Assembly (NCBI GenBank): GCA_965204905.1
Contig: OZ242042.1
Span: 3,534,001-3,598,000 of the forward strand
Direction: 5' to 3'
Length of the DNA stretch: 64,000 bases
DNA from: Bin87 sp965204905
Lineage (GTDB): Bacteria > Chloroflexota > Dehalococcoidia > Lucifugimonadales > UBA3495
Shown: piece after piece, positions 51,027-59,279 of the stretch
Layout of the letters: every line of letters starts with the position of its first letter
Position numbering within the stretch: the first letter of the stretch is position 1
The notes under the pieces: generated by a model
Seen by the model: only the letters and a program-made list of their open reading frames with translations
Database searches by the model: none
Told to the model about the DNA's origin: nothing
Translations under genes and position numbers: made by a program

Positions 51027-51422
51027 TTAGACGAGGACGCCGAAGCCGGACTTGGTGCAGATTTCCAGGCGGTTGTGGTCCGGGTCGTGGAAGTAGAAGG
51101 CCTGCTGGCCGTCGTGGCGGGTCTGGATATCGGTGCACTCGACGCCGATGTTCTGCAACTCGTCGCGAGCGGCGGCGATGTCGTCCACCTCAAAGGCGGT
51201 GTGGTGGGACGGCGCAGAGGGGGCATCGGGGTTCTCAATGATGTGGACCATTGCGCCGCTGGGCAACTGGAGCCAATAAAGGTTGTCGCTATCGACCATC
51301 TTCGGAATCTGCTTGACGCCCAGGACTTCCTGGTACCACTTGAGGGCGATGTCCTTGTCACGGACGTTGTAAGTGATGTGGTTGATGGCCTTGAGGCGGA
51401 TGTTATCAGCGATGAGTCCCAT
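51027..51422 (-). CDS. VOC-family (glyoxalase/dioxygenase-like) protein
   Basis: 131 residues from ATG 51422, which has GGAGGG upstream; the frame extends further but that region is antisense to the amidohydrolase. A single VOC domain: INHITYNVRDKDIALKWYQEVLGVKQIP (His metal ligand), then HHTAFEVDDI and FYFHDPDHNRLEI (Glu ligand). May be an isomerase or dioxygenase. Same strand as the amidohydrolase upstream; perhaps the same pathway. Confidence 0.88.
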   Translation of the reverse strand: MGLIADNIRLKAINHITYNVRDKDIALKWYQEVLGVKQIPKMVDSDNLYWLQLPSGAMVHIIENPDAPSAPSHHTAFEVDDIAAARDELQNIGVECTDIQTRHDGQQAFYFHDPDHNRLEICTKSGFGVLV

Positions 51423-51458
51423 GGGGTTTCCCTCCAAATGTAGGTAGGTTTGAGGTTT

Positions 51459-51487
51459 GCTGGATTCCCGCTTTCGCGGGAATGACG
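51459..51487. repeat. Family C hairpin repeat
   Basis: TGGATTCCCGC / GCGGGAATGACG separated by TTTC. Lies between the VOC and amidohydrolase genes, close to the latter's stop. Confidence 0.75.
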
Positions 51488-51493
51488 AGTACG

Positions 51494-52465
51494 TTAGAAG
51501 TTGAGCAGGCGTTCGAGGTTGGCGAAGAGGATGGAATCCTTTTCCTCGCGGGAGAGACTTTCGAGGCCCAACAGCCAGGAGACGGGCCAGTCGGTACACA
51601 TGTCGAAAGGCCAGTCGGTGCCGAAGACTACCTGCTCGATGCCTACCATGTCGATGAGCATACGCAGGCCCTCTTCGCTGTGGGTGAGGCAGTCGTAGTA
51701 GAAGCGGCTGAGGTACGCGCTGGGGGGTTGGTCGATATTGGCGCGGGCCTCGGGGCGAACCTGCCAGCCCCGGTCCATCCGTCCGATGCCGTAGCAGGCG
51801 TAGCCGCCGCCGTGGCAAAGGCAGATCCTGAGGTTGGGGTAGCGATCCATGACGCCGCCGAAGACGAACGACGCGAAGGTAACGGCGCGATCGGCAAGGT
51901 TGCCGATGGTATTGGGCAGGTGGTATCGATCCAGACGCGGGGAAACCACTGTATCGCCGCCCTGGTGGATGAGGAACATGGCCCCCAGGCGTTCGGCGGT
52001 GGCCCACAGCGGATTGAAATAGGGATCGTCAAAGGTGCGCCCGTTGACGTGATCGCCGATCATCGCGCCCTTGAGTCCCAACTGTTCCACGGAGCGGGTG
52101 AGTTCCTCGATGGCGGCGCCGACGTCCTGCATCGGCAAATGGGCGAGGCCGGCGAACCGGTCGGGGTATTCCACGGAGAGCTGAGCGACGTAGTCGTTGC
52201 ACTCCCGGTGCATGGCCATAGTCTGGTCGGTATCCAGGTCGTAAAAGTATAAACTGGCGTTGCTGGACAGGACGTGCACATCCACGCCGAGGGATTGCAT
52301 ATCGGCGATGCGCTGCTCAGGAGTCCAGAAGGTGCGGGGGTTATAGCGATGCTGATTGTAGAGAGCAGGCGCGCTGATACCGAACCAGTTGTCGCCGCTC
52401 TGCATCGCCCGCAGCGCACTGCCAGGGGTGATGTGAGTATGAACGTCCAGGACTCTTACTGCCAT
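51494..52465 (-). CDS. Amidohydrolase (ACMSD-like decarboxylase family)
   Basis: 323 residues, ATG 52465. Metal-binding amidohydrolase_2 motifs: VLDVHTHITPG (HxH, residues 5-13), LIHQGGD (middle His), CHGGGYA and VVFGTDWPF (final Asp). This group includes aminocarboxymuconate-semialdehyde decarboxylase and other aromatic acid decarboxylases. With the VOC gene next to it, aromatic breakdown is a reasonable guess. Confidence 0.9.
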   Translation of the reverse strand: MAVRVLDVHTHITPGSALRAMQSGDNWFGISAPALYNQHRYNPRTFWTPEQRIADMQSLGVDVHVLSSNASLYFYDLDTDQTMAMHRECNDYVAQLSVEYPDRFAGLAHLPMQDVGAAIEELTRSVEQLGLKGAMIGDHVNGRTFDDPYFNPLWATAERLGAMFLIHQGGDTVVSPRLDRYHLPNTIGNLADRAVTFASFVFGGVMDRYPNLRICLCHGGGYACYGIGRMDRGWQVRPEARANIDQPPSAYLSRFYYDCLTHSEEGLRMLIDMVGIEQVVFGTDWPFDMCTDWPVSWLLGLESLSREEKDSILFANLERLLNF

Positions 52466-52778
52466 AATTACGCTGTCTCCTGATACTGAGGGCGGCCTGT
52501 GTAGCTCGTTTGTTGGCGTAACCCCTCTGCCCGCGTTCGCATGGATTATAGACGGTTTCGGGGAATCCGTCAGGTTGGGGGAACGCGCTCATCAGAATGT
52601 AAAACATCCGGCTACGTGATTTTATCCATAGGACAGTATCTACAAATCGCATTTGACATTCACCCTCGGCATAAGTAGCATCGGGGGCCGCTGGCAGCCT
52701 CGCACTGCCGCGAATTATTTTCTTATTCGGCACGACGCCGTTTCAGTACAAGAGTGCCATTCCGGGAGGTTTCACTCA
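52466..52778. other. Intergenic region with the ABC promoter
   Basis: Between divergent genes, about 310 bases. No gene. Contains the promoter at 52653-52681 and a short hairpin near 52689-52712 (GGGGCCGCTGGCAG / CACTGCCGC-like, imperfect). Confidence 0.6.
52653..52681 (+). promoter_or_regulatory. Promoter of the peptide-ABC operon
   Basis: TTGACA at 52653-52658, 17-base spacer, TAGCAT at 52676-52681. The predicted leader to the ATG at 52779 is about 90 bases. Confidence 0.65.
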
Positions 52779-54722
52779 ATGGATTTGCGAAGATTCTGGC
52801 ATCCAAGAACCTTGCTCGCCCTCGGGGCGTTGGCTCTCACGGTGGTAATCGTCGCTTGCGGCGGCGCGGCCACCACGCCGGCGACGACCACCGGCGATTC
52901 TTCGACCGGCGGGGGCGCGCAGCAGCAGGCTGCGGAGGCAACCCCCACGCTGAACCCCTTTGCCGGCGTGGTGGAGCCGACACCGACCGCTCCGCTGAAC
53001 GTGGCCCCAACAGCAGTGCCGGTGCCTACCGCCGTCGTGGCGGTTGACCAGCGACCGGACTGGTGGCAGGAGGGCGAAGCCCAACACTATCGTGGAGACT
53101 TCCCGTTGGTGGCCACCAGCAACCCCGGCTTCTGGGACGTTCACTACGGCGGTTCCATGAACACCGTACTGATTCCCTCCGGCCCGCGGTTCAACCAGAT
53201 TCTGGAATACAACCCGGTCAACCCTAACGAGATCATCGGCGACCTAGCGGTGAGCTGGGAGTTCTACGATGATGGCAGCGAGGTGGGTTACGTATTCAAC
53301 CTGCACCCGGACGCCACCTTCTCCGACGGCCACCCGGTTGAAGCGGAAGACATCGCGTTCTCCATCGACCGCATCACCCTGGGACAGGTCGAAGAAGGCG
53401 TGCTGCGCGCTCGAACCGGCTTCCTGAATAACTTCGTGGTCCACGGGACCGCCGAGGCCATTGACGCCAAGACGGTCAAAATTCCGCTGCGGTTCCCGGC
53501 CGCCGGCTTCCTGCCCAACCTGGCCTCCGACTACATGAAGGTCTATCCCAAGCATGTGGCCGAGAACCTGAGCCAGGAGCAGGCCAACACCGGCAAGACC
53601 CAGGCTGAAGCTCTGTCCGCCATCAACGCCGGTTCCCCGGACAGTCTCATCGGTTCCGGCCCGTGGATGCTCCGCGAATGGGAAAAGGACTCGGGCTATT
53701 CCTACGACCGCAACCCCAATTACTTCAAGACCGGTCGGCCTTTCTTTGATGGCCTGAAGATATTCCTGATTCGGGACACCGCCCGCCGCTTGTCGGCGTT
53801 GCAGGCCGGACAGGTTTACGGTTCCTACCAGCCGGTGACCGGCAGCAACCGCCCCGAAGACATGGCTCGCCTGGAAGAAGACACCAACGGCCGCGTCCGC
53901 GCCGTCATCCTGGAAGCCTCCGGCGTCCAGGCTTTCTTCCTGAATCACCAGAAGCCCCCGTTTGACGACCCACGGGTTCGGCGCGCAATGTACCTGGGCA
54001 TTGACCGGGACAACGCGGTTGAAAAGGCTATCCTGGGCTTTGGACAGCCCGGCACCTTCTTTGCGCCCGGCGTAGTGGAAGACCTGGAAGACCTGCGCGC
54101 CAACAACGTGGCCTACGGCGACCGTGAGGCCGCATTGGCCGAGGCCAGGCAGTTGCTCACCGAGGCTGGCTATCCCGACGGTTTCGAGATTACGCACAAC
54201 GTGGTGAATTCCAATCCGTCGCTGTCCACCGCTGAGACGGTGGCCCCTCAGTTGAGGGAAGACCTCAACATTGAAATCGTGATTCAACCCACCGACCTGG
54301 CTACGATGTACGTCGGTTTGCGTGACGGCGTGGCGAACTTTGACGGTGTTGGAACGGGCGTCATCCTGCGCGACCCGGGCGACATCATCAACCAGTTCTA
54401 CCTGCAGGACGTGCTGCGCAACCCGCACAACTGGCAGAACGATCAGGTTGACGAGTTGATTGACCTGCAAAACCAAGAGGTTGACCCGGCGGTTCGGCAG
54501 GGGCACCTGGAAGCGTTGGCCGATATCCTGCACCAGGGGGAAAGCCACTGGCTGCCGGTTCTGTGGTACTCCAGCGGCGGCGCATTTGACTGCCGCATCC
54601 GCAACTACCACTACCCGCCCACGGTCCAGCTCATCAAGAAGTGGGACCACGTTTGGTGGTCCGGCGGCGAATCGTCGGCCTGTGACCACAGCGCCAACGC
54701 TGACCGCGGTTACCGGCCGTAA
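52779..54722 (+). CDS. ABC transporter substrate-binding protein (family 5, peptide/nickel type), lipoprotein
   Basis: 647 residues from ATG 52779 (GGGAGGT upstream). Lipoprotein signal with lipobox VIVACGG (Cys about 27), a Thr/Pro-rich linker to about 110, then the SBP_bac_5 domain: GDLAVSWEFYDDGSEVGYVFNLHPDATFSDGHPVEAEDIAFSI, GSGPWMLREWEKDSGYSYDRNPNYFKTGRPFFDG, FDDPRVRRAMYLGIDRD. Long for the family because of the linker. Delivers its ligand (peptide, sugar or other) to the permeases that follow. No ATPase gene is in the window. Confidence 0.93.
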   Translation: MDLRRFWHPRTLLALGALALTVVIVACGGAATTPATTTGDSSTGGGAQQQAAEATPTLNPFAGVVEPTPTAPLNVAPTAVPVPTAVVAVDQRPDWWQEGEAQHYRGDFPLVATSNPGFWDVHYGGSMNTVLIPSGPRFNQILEYNPVNPNEIIGDLAVSWEFYDDGSEVGYVFNLHPDATFSDGHPVEAEDIAFSIDRITLGQVEEGVLRARTGFLNNFVVHGTAEAIDAKTVKIPLRFPAAGFLPNLASDYMKVYPKHVAENLSQEQANTGKTQAEALSAINAGSPDSLIGSGPWMLREWEKDSGYSYDRNPNYFKTGRPFFDGLKIFLIRDTARRLSALQAGQVYGSYQPVTGSNRPEDMARLEEDTNGRVRAVILEASGVQAFFLNHQKPPFDDPRVRRAMYLGIDRDNAVEKAILGFGQPGTFFAPGVVEDLEDLRANNVAYGDREAALAEARQLLTEAGYPDGFEITHNVVNSNPSLSTAETVAPQLREDLNIEIVIQPTDLATMYVGLRDGVANFDGVGTGVILRDPGDIINQFYLQDVLRNPHNWQNDQVDELIDLQNQEVDPAVRQGHLEALADILHQGESHWLPVLWYSSGGAFDCRIRNYHYPPTVQLIKKWDHVWWSGGESSACDHSANADRGYRP

Positions 54723-54758
54723 GCCGATCTGCGCCTGGCGCAACCAGCCAAGAAAAAG

Positions 54759-54803
54759 TTGGCCGGCTCCCATCCGTAGAGGGCCGGCCAACTGTGTATA
54801 ATG
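54759..54803. promoter_or_regulatory. Hairpin and TATAAT between binding protein and permease genes
   Basis: Perfect 10-bp stem GTTGGCCGGC (54759-54768) / GCCGGCCAAC (54784-54793). A run of A's before it makes it a good terminator in the minus direction. For the plus strand it may lower permease expression relative to the binding protein. TATAAT at 54798-54803 could start a second transcript. Confidence 0.65.
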
Positions 54804-54844
54804 ACGATAATCGTTTTGCTGGTAACGCCGGCAGGAGTTGAGGA

Positions 54845-55804
54845 ATGTCTCAGTACCTGATTAGAAGATTTCTCCTCTTCATTCCCACTATGCTGCTGGC
54901 CACCATTCTGGTGTTCGGGCTGTTTTCCATAGTGCCGGGGGACGCCGCCGTTTTCCTGCTCACCGGCGAGGACGCCAGCGGGACGGTCACAGCCGAAGAC
55001 TTCGAGCGTTTACGCGAGGACCTGGGCCTGAACCGTCCAATCTACGTGCAGTACGCCGATTGGCTCTGGGGTGTTGTCCGGGGCGACCTGGGCATATCCC
55101 TCTACTATGGCCAGCCTTTCGGCCTGGAACTGGTGGAGCGCTTTGCCAGGACCTTCGAACTCGCGGTGCTGGCCATCGTGATGGCCTTCGCCACCGCCGT
55201 GCCGTTGGGAATCCTGTCGGCGATGAAGCAGGACTCCGGCCTGGACTACGCCAGCAGGGTCATCGCGCTGCTGGGCATCGCCATGCCTACCTTCTGGATA
55301 GGGGTGCTGGTCATTTACGCGCTGGTGTATGGGACGGGCTGGCTGCCACCACTGGAATACGCCCATTTATGGGAAGACCCGATACAGAACCTGAAGTTGA
55401 TGGTGCTGCCGGCGGCAGTGATCGGGTTCCATGACATGGCGTTCACCGCCCGGGTCACGAGATCGGCGATGCTGGAAGTGATGCGCGAAGACTACATGAG
55501 GACGGCGCGTTCCAAGGGCTTGCGCGAATGGGTCGTGGTGGGTCGCCACGCGCTGAAAAACGCCCTGCTTCCGGTGGTCACAGTGTCCGGCTACCAGTTC
55601 GGGCGCTTGTTGGGCGGCGTCATCATCGTTGAGCAGATCTTCGTCGTCCCCGGCGTTGGCAATTTCCTGATCGACGCCATCAACCACCGGGACTTCCCGG
55701 TGATCCAGGGCGTTATCCTGATGACCGCGGCGATAGTCCTGTTGCTCAACCTGATCATCGATATGCTCTACGGCATCCTGGACCCGCGGATCCGCTACTC
55801 GTAG
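54845..55804 (+). CDS. ABC transporter permease (DppB-like)
   Basis: 319 residues, ATG 54845. Starts SQYLIRRFLLFIPTMLLATILVF, typical of DppB, with six membrane segments. A C-terminal EAA loop is seen at MREDYMRTARSKGLREWVVVGRHALKNALLPVV (the ATPase coupling helix). Partner of the DppC-like permease 51 bases downstream. Confidence 0.94.
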   Translation: MSQYLIRRFLLFIPTMLLATILVFGLFSIVPGDAAVFLLTGEDASGTVTAEDFERLREDLGLNRPIYVQYADWLWGVVRGDLGISLYYGQPFGLELVERFARTFELAVLAIVMAFATAVPLGILSAMKQDSGLDYASRVIALLGIAMPTFWIGVLVIYALVYGTGWLPPLEYAHLWEDPIQNLKLMVLPAAVIGFHDMAFTARVTRSAMLEVMREDYMRTARSKGLREWVVVGRHALKNALLPVVTVSGYQFGRLLGGVIIVEQIFVVPGVGNFLIDAINHRDFPVIQGVILMTAAIVLLLNLIIDMLYGILDPRIRYS

Positions 55805-55855
55805 CCGAAGGTCCACAACGCAAACGACAGCTAGTTCTCATCGGCAGGTGTTGCC

Positions 55856-56764
55856 ATGATTGATCAAACCACGGAACAGGCGACTCTAACTCGTGATGGC
55901 CTGCCAGCCCCGGGGCTGGCAGCGCGTTCATGGACTGGGATCAAGCGTTTCGTTCGCACGAAGCCACTGGGCGCAATCGGCGGTCTGATTGTTCTGCTGC
56001 TCGTCGTAGTGGCGGCGCTGGCGCCGGTGCTGGCTCCCTACGATCCCAGATCCACACCCGCGTTGCCGTGGGAGGCGCCCAACGCCAACTACCTGCTCGG
56101 CGCCGACTACGTGGGTCGGGACGTATTGAGCCGGCTGATCTACGGCGCGCGCATTTCGTTGTACGTTGGCTTGGGCAGCGTGGTCGTGGGCATCACCGGC
56201 AGCTTCATTATCGGAGTGGCGCTCACTTACATCGGCGGCATAGTGGACACCGTCTCACAGCGCATCGTGGACGCCCTGATGTCGCTGCCGGGCCTCCTGA
56301 TTGCCCTGGCGATTATGGCGGTAGTAACGCCGTCGCTGAACACCGTGATTCTGGCCATAGTAATTGGCATGATCGCGCCCGTGATCAGAACGGTGCGCTC
56401 ACAAGTGCTGTCGTTGCGGGAGCTGGACTACGTGACGGCGGCGACGGCAATCGGCGCTCCGCCCTGGCGGATTATCATGCGGCACATCGTGCCCAACTGC
56501 TTTGCCACGTACCTGGTGCTGGCGACGTACTACCTCGGTTTCGCGATCATCATCGAATCTTCGCTCTCCTTCCTGGGTGTGGGCACGCCTCCCGACCAGC
56601 CGAGTTGGGGCGGCATGCTGGTGCGCGCGGCTTCGGCCCACGTCAAAGCCGGCCCGTGGCTAGCCATATCCCCCGGCCTGGCCATCTTCATGGTGGTGAT
56701 GGGATTCAACCTGCTGGGCGATGCCCTGCGCGACGTGTTCGACCCGCGCCTGCGCGGCCGGTAA
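55856..56764 (+). CDS. ABC transporter permease (DppC-like)
   Basis: 302 residues. The N-terminal DppC domain has LGAIGGLIVLLLVVVAALAPVLAPYDP, and NYLLGADYVGRDVLSRLIYGARISLYVG is the standard DppC motif. The EAA loop is LRELDYVTAATAIGAPPWRIIMRHIVPN. The operon ends here; a hairpin (56789-56824) follows. The ATP-binding subunits must be elsewhere. Confidence 0.94.
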   Translation: MIDQTTEQATLTRDGLPAPGLAARSWTGIKRFVRTKPLGAIGGLIVLLLVVVAALAPVLAPYDPRSTPALPWEAPNANYLLGADYVGRDVLSRLIYGARISLYVGLGSVVVGITGSFIIGVALTYIGGIVDTVSQRIVDALMSLPGLLIALAIMAVVTPSLNTVILAIVIGMIAPVIRTVRSQVLSLRELDYVTAATAIGAPPWRIIMRHIVPNCFATYLVLATYYLGFAIIIESSLSFLGVGTPPDQPSWGGMLVRAASAHVKAGPWLAISPGLAIFMVVMGFNLLGDALRDVFDPRLRGR

Positions 56765-56788
56765 TGCCCGGTACAGCGGGCAAAGATT

Positions 56789-56824
56789 ACTGGGAGGGAT
56801 GGCCGCTTGGCCTAATCTCCCAGT
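56789..56824 (+). terminator. Hairpin after the ABC operon
   Basis: ACTGGGAG (56789-56796) pairs with CTCCCAGT (56817-56824), and GGCC pairs inside. No clear T run, so termination strength is uncertain. Confidence 0.5.
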
Positions 56825-56910
56825 CGCGTTTCACGGGCAACACTTGCCTACGAATATCACTGTGCAGAAGGCTATACCCATGATGAGGCCGGAACCTATG
56901 CTGTTAGGGC

Positions 56911-57198
56911 CTAAAGGTACTTCGCAATGGCAATACCAATGCCCATCAAGGCAATTGCGATGCCGGTGAACCTTATGAGCATTTTGTTTCCCACGGTGTC
57001 AATCTTAGCGTCCAGCCGCTCGTTCATAGCATCCACCTTGCCTTCCAGACGAGCGATGTCGATTTTCGTCTCTGCGATGTCGGCTTTCACCTCTGCGATG
57101 TCGGCTTTGGTGGCCAGGGTAGGCAGGACGGTTTCGAGGCGGGTCTCCAGTATGGTTACACGCTCTTCCAGGGTTATGGGGGTGGCGGGAGTGGTCAT
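56911..57198 (-). CDS. Small coiled-coil protein with C-terminal TM helix
   Basis: 95 residues. An N-terminal coiled coil with heptads (ITLEERVTILETRLETVLPTLATKADIAEVKADIAETKIDIARLEGKVDAMNERLDAKID) is followed by a hydrophobic C-terminal segment (IRFTGIAIALMGIGIAIAKYL), a tail-anchored layout. Repeated KADIAE units. Resembles XhlA/DUF1640-like membrane-anchored coiled-coil proteins; function unknown. Confidence 0.7.
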   Translation of the reverse strand: MTTPATPITLEERVTILETRLETVLPTLATKADIAEVKADIAETKIDIARLEGKVDAMNERLDAKIDTVGNKMLIRFTGIAIALMGIGIAIAKYL

Positions 57199-57282
57199 GG
57201 TGATTGGTTCCTCCGTGGGGCATCGCCGCGCGATTCGGGGGCGCTACCGCGCTCAATATACTACACCATTACGGCATAACCA

Positions 57283-58668
57283 TTGATAGTCGTGTCACGT
57301 AGATCGACAAGCCGGCGCGGTCTAGCCGGCACGTTCCTCGTTGCATTGGTCTTGATGGCTCTGTTCGCCTGCACCCCGATGGAGGAACCGCCGGCCGGAG
57401 GCCTTCTGCTGACTCCAGCCGCTTCTACCGCCGGAGCGGTTCCAACCCTGGCGGCGGCTACCCCTGTCTCCACTGCGGAGTTGTCGGACAGGGCGACGCC
57501 GCTGCCCACTGCGCCAATGGAATCGGCGGCCACCATGCTGCCAACGGCCACGTCGATTCCGGTTGCCGCGGAGGGCGGCGTGATGACGGTGGACGCGCAA
57601 CAAGCTGAACGAACCCGCTCCAAGTACGAGAACCTGTTGCGAGCGTCCTGGGCCACCGACTTCACACGAACCACCATCTCGTTCGACGAGATTATGACCG
57701 GCGGCCCGCCCAAGGACGGTATTCCGTCTATCGACGATCCACAGTTTGAATCGGTGACCGATGCCAACGAATGGCTCGACGACCTGGAGGCGGTGCAGGT
57801 AGTGGATCTGAACGGCGATGCCCGCGCATATCCCGTGCAGGTGATGGTGTGGCACGAGCTGGTCAACGACAACGTGGGCGGCGAACCGGTGGTCATCACG
57901 TATTGACCGCTCTGCAATACCGCCTTCGTGTTCAGGCGGACGGTTGACGGCGAGACCCTGGACTTCGGGACGACGGGCGCGCTACGGGACAGCAACCTGT
58001 TGATGTACGACCGTCAGACCGAATCGTGGTGGCAGGAATTCGGCGGCGAGGGGGTCATCGGACACTACGCGGGGCATAAGCTGGAGCAGCTATACCTGTC
58101 GATAGCATCGTGGGGCGATTTCAAGGCCATGTTCCCGGATGGGCAGGTACTCTCTCGGCCGGATTCTGGCCGACCCTACGGCAGCAACCCCTACGCTGGC
58201 TACGACCGGCCCGGCAGTACGCCGTTTTTGTTCAGAGGAGAGGAAGACCCCCGTCTGCCGGCGGTGGAGCGCGTCGTGGCCATTGAGCGGGGCAGCGATG
58301 CGTGGGCGGTGTCGTTCACGACGCTGGCCGAAGAGCGAGTGGTGGCTGCATCCGTTGGCGGCCAGGACGTAGTGGTGTTCTGGACCCCGGGCACGGCCTC
58401 AGCGCTGGACGCCGGCACCGTGTCACGGGGGAGAGACGTCGGGACGGCCGGTGTCTTTTCGCCGGTGACGCCGGATGGAGAAAAGCTGACGTTCACCGCC
58501 GATGCTGAGGGAAGCATCACCGACGAGCAAACGGGCAGCGCTTGGAACATCTTCGGGCACGCTACCGGCGGGCCGTTGGCGGGGACGCAGTTGATGCCGG
58601 TTCCCGGGCGCATCGGGCAATTGTGGTTCTCATGGGCGGTGTACCGGCCGGATACGGTGGTATATTAA
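57283..58668 (+). CDS. DUF3179 lipoprotein with an in-frame UGA in its CxxC motif (candidate selenoprotein)
   Basis: 461 residues if UGA 57904-57906 is read through; TTG 57283 or GTG 57292 start. Lipoprotein signal (VALVLMALFAC), linker, then a DUF3179 domain: GIPSIDDPQFESVTDANEWLDDLEAVQVVDLNGDARAYPVQVMVWHELVNDNVGGEPVVITY-[UGA]-PLCNTAFVF. DUF3179 proteins normally have TYCPLCN, so UGA replaces the first Cys and leaves U-x-x-C. The remaining frame is intact and conserved for 254 codons (GHYAGHKLEQL, WFSWAVYRPDTVVY). A hairpin follows the UGA at 57920-57939. A simple TGC-to-TGA mutation is the alternative. Confidence 0.75.
57920..57939 (+). promoter_or_regulatory. Hairpin downstream of the UGA (SECIS candidate)
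   Basis: CCGCCT (57920-57925) pairs with AGGCGG (57934-57939) around an 8-base loop TCGTGTTC. It starts 13 bases after the UGA, and the loop begins 19 bases after it, within the usual 16-37 for bacterial SECIS elements. The loop holds GU but not a G in its first two positions, so it is not canonical. Confidence 0.4.
58568..58668 (+). repeat. DUF3179 gene 3' end, copy 1 (in the gene)
   Basis: Encodes the C-terminal GGPLAGTQLMPVPGRIGQ and onward to VVY and stop. The second copy, exactly 540 bases further on, has E for A, T for M, and ends VVYQGQ. Confidence 0.88.
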
Positions 58669-58730
58669 TTACAAAAGGGTATGGCAAGAAATCAACCGCT
58701 ACTGTTGCAATTGCAGAGGAATCGCCCATC

Positions 58731-59108
58731 ATGACAACGCCTTTCGAAATACACGAAGAACGCAATCACAATTCGATCAGTTGGTTCGTGCTTGAATCCG
58801 AACCAAACAAGGTACCAAACCATATTGAACTTCAGTTCAGCGCCAACGTAATTACTGGACTTAGAGAAGCGCGAATAGTTGATGTCCGCGTGAATGATCA
58901 GTCACAAAACCACGGGATAGGTACGGAGTTCGTCTCATTAGCGATCGCTGAGAGCCGGCGAGCAGGCTGCCATGCCATCACAGGAGATCTCGTACCGCCT
59001 GATAATGTTTTGAAATTGGTAGGATTCTATCGAAGATTCGGGTTCCAGGTATCGCTTCACTGTAACAATGCGGGCGAGATCGCGGGCAAGATAGAGAAAA
59101 AACTATAG
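58731..59108 (+). CDS. GNAT-family acetyltransferase, low-GC cassette
   Basis: 125 residues from ATG 58731 (AGAGGA upstream). A short GNAT fold: LREARIVDVRVNDQSQNHGIGTEFVSLAIAESRRAGCHAI (acetyl-CoA loop QNHGIG), then LVGFYRRFGFQ near the C-terminus. Clearly richer in A/T than its neighbours, which suggests transfer from another genome. It sits between two copies of the DUF3179 gene end. Acetylation target unknown; no antitoxin partner is seen. Confidence 0.82.
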   Translation: MTTPFEIHEERNHNSISWFVLESEPNKVPNHIELQFSANVITGLREARIVDVRVNDQSQNHGIGTEFVSLAIAESRRAGCHAITGDLVPPDNVLKLVGFYRRFGFQVSLHCNNAGEIAGKIEKKL

Positions 59109-59216
59109 CGGGCCGCTGGAGGGCACGCAGTTGACGCCGGTTCCCGGGCGCATCGGGCAGCTGTGGTTCTCGTGGGCGGTGTACCGACCGGATACGGTGG
59201 TGTACCAAGGGCAATA
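59108..59216 (+). repeat. DUF3179 gene 3' end, copy 2 (detached)
   Basis: Reads GPLEGTQLTPVPGRIGQLWF and then to VVYQGQ and stop, without the upstream domain. Probably the original end of the gene before the GNAT cassette was inserted. Confidence 0.88.
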
Positions 59217-59217
59217 A

Positions 59218-59271
59218 TGGGGGCGGGCACAAGGCCCGCCCCTACTGGATTCCCGCCTACGCGGGAATGAC
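59218..59271. repeat. Family D and family C hairpins
   Basis: GGGGCGGGCACAAGGCCCGCCCC (family D stem with CACAAG loop region) directly followed by GGATTCCCGCC / GGCGGGAATGAC (family C). Lies between convergent genes. Confidence 0.75.
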
Positions 59272-59279
59272 TGGGTATT

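Noticed and set aside
53244..54791. 515-codon minus-strand open frame
   Set aside because: Antisense to the ABC binding protein, no motifs.
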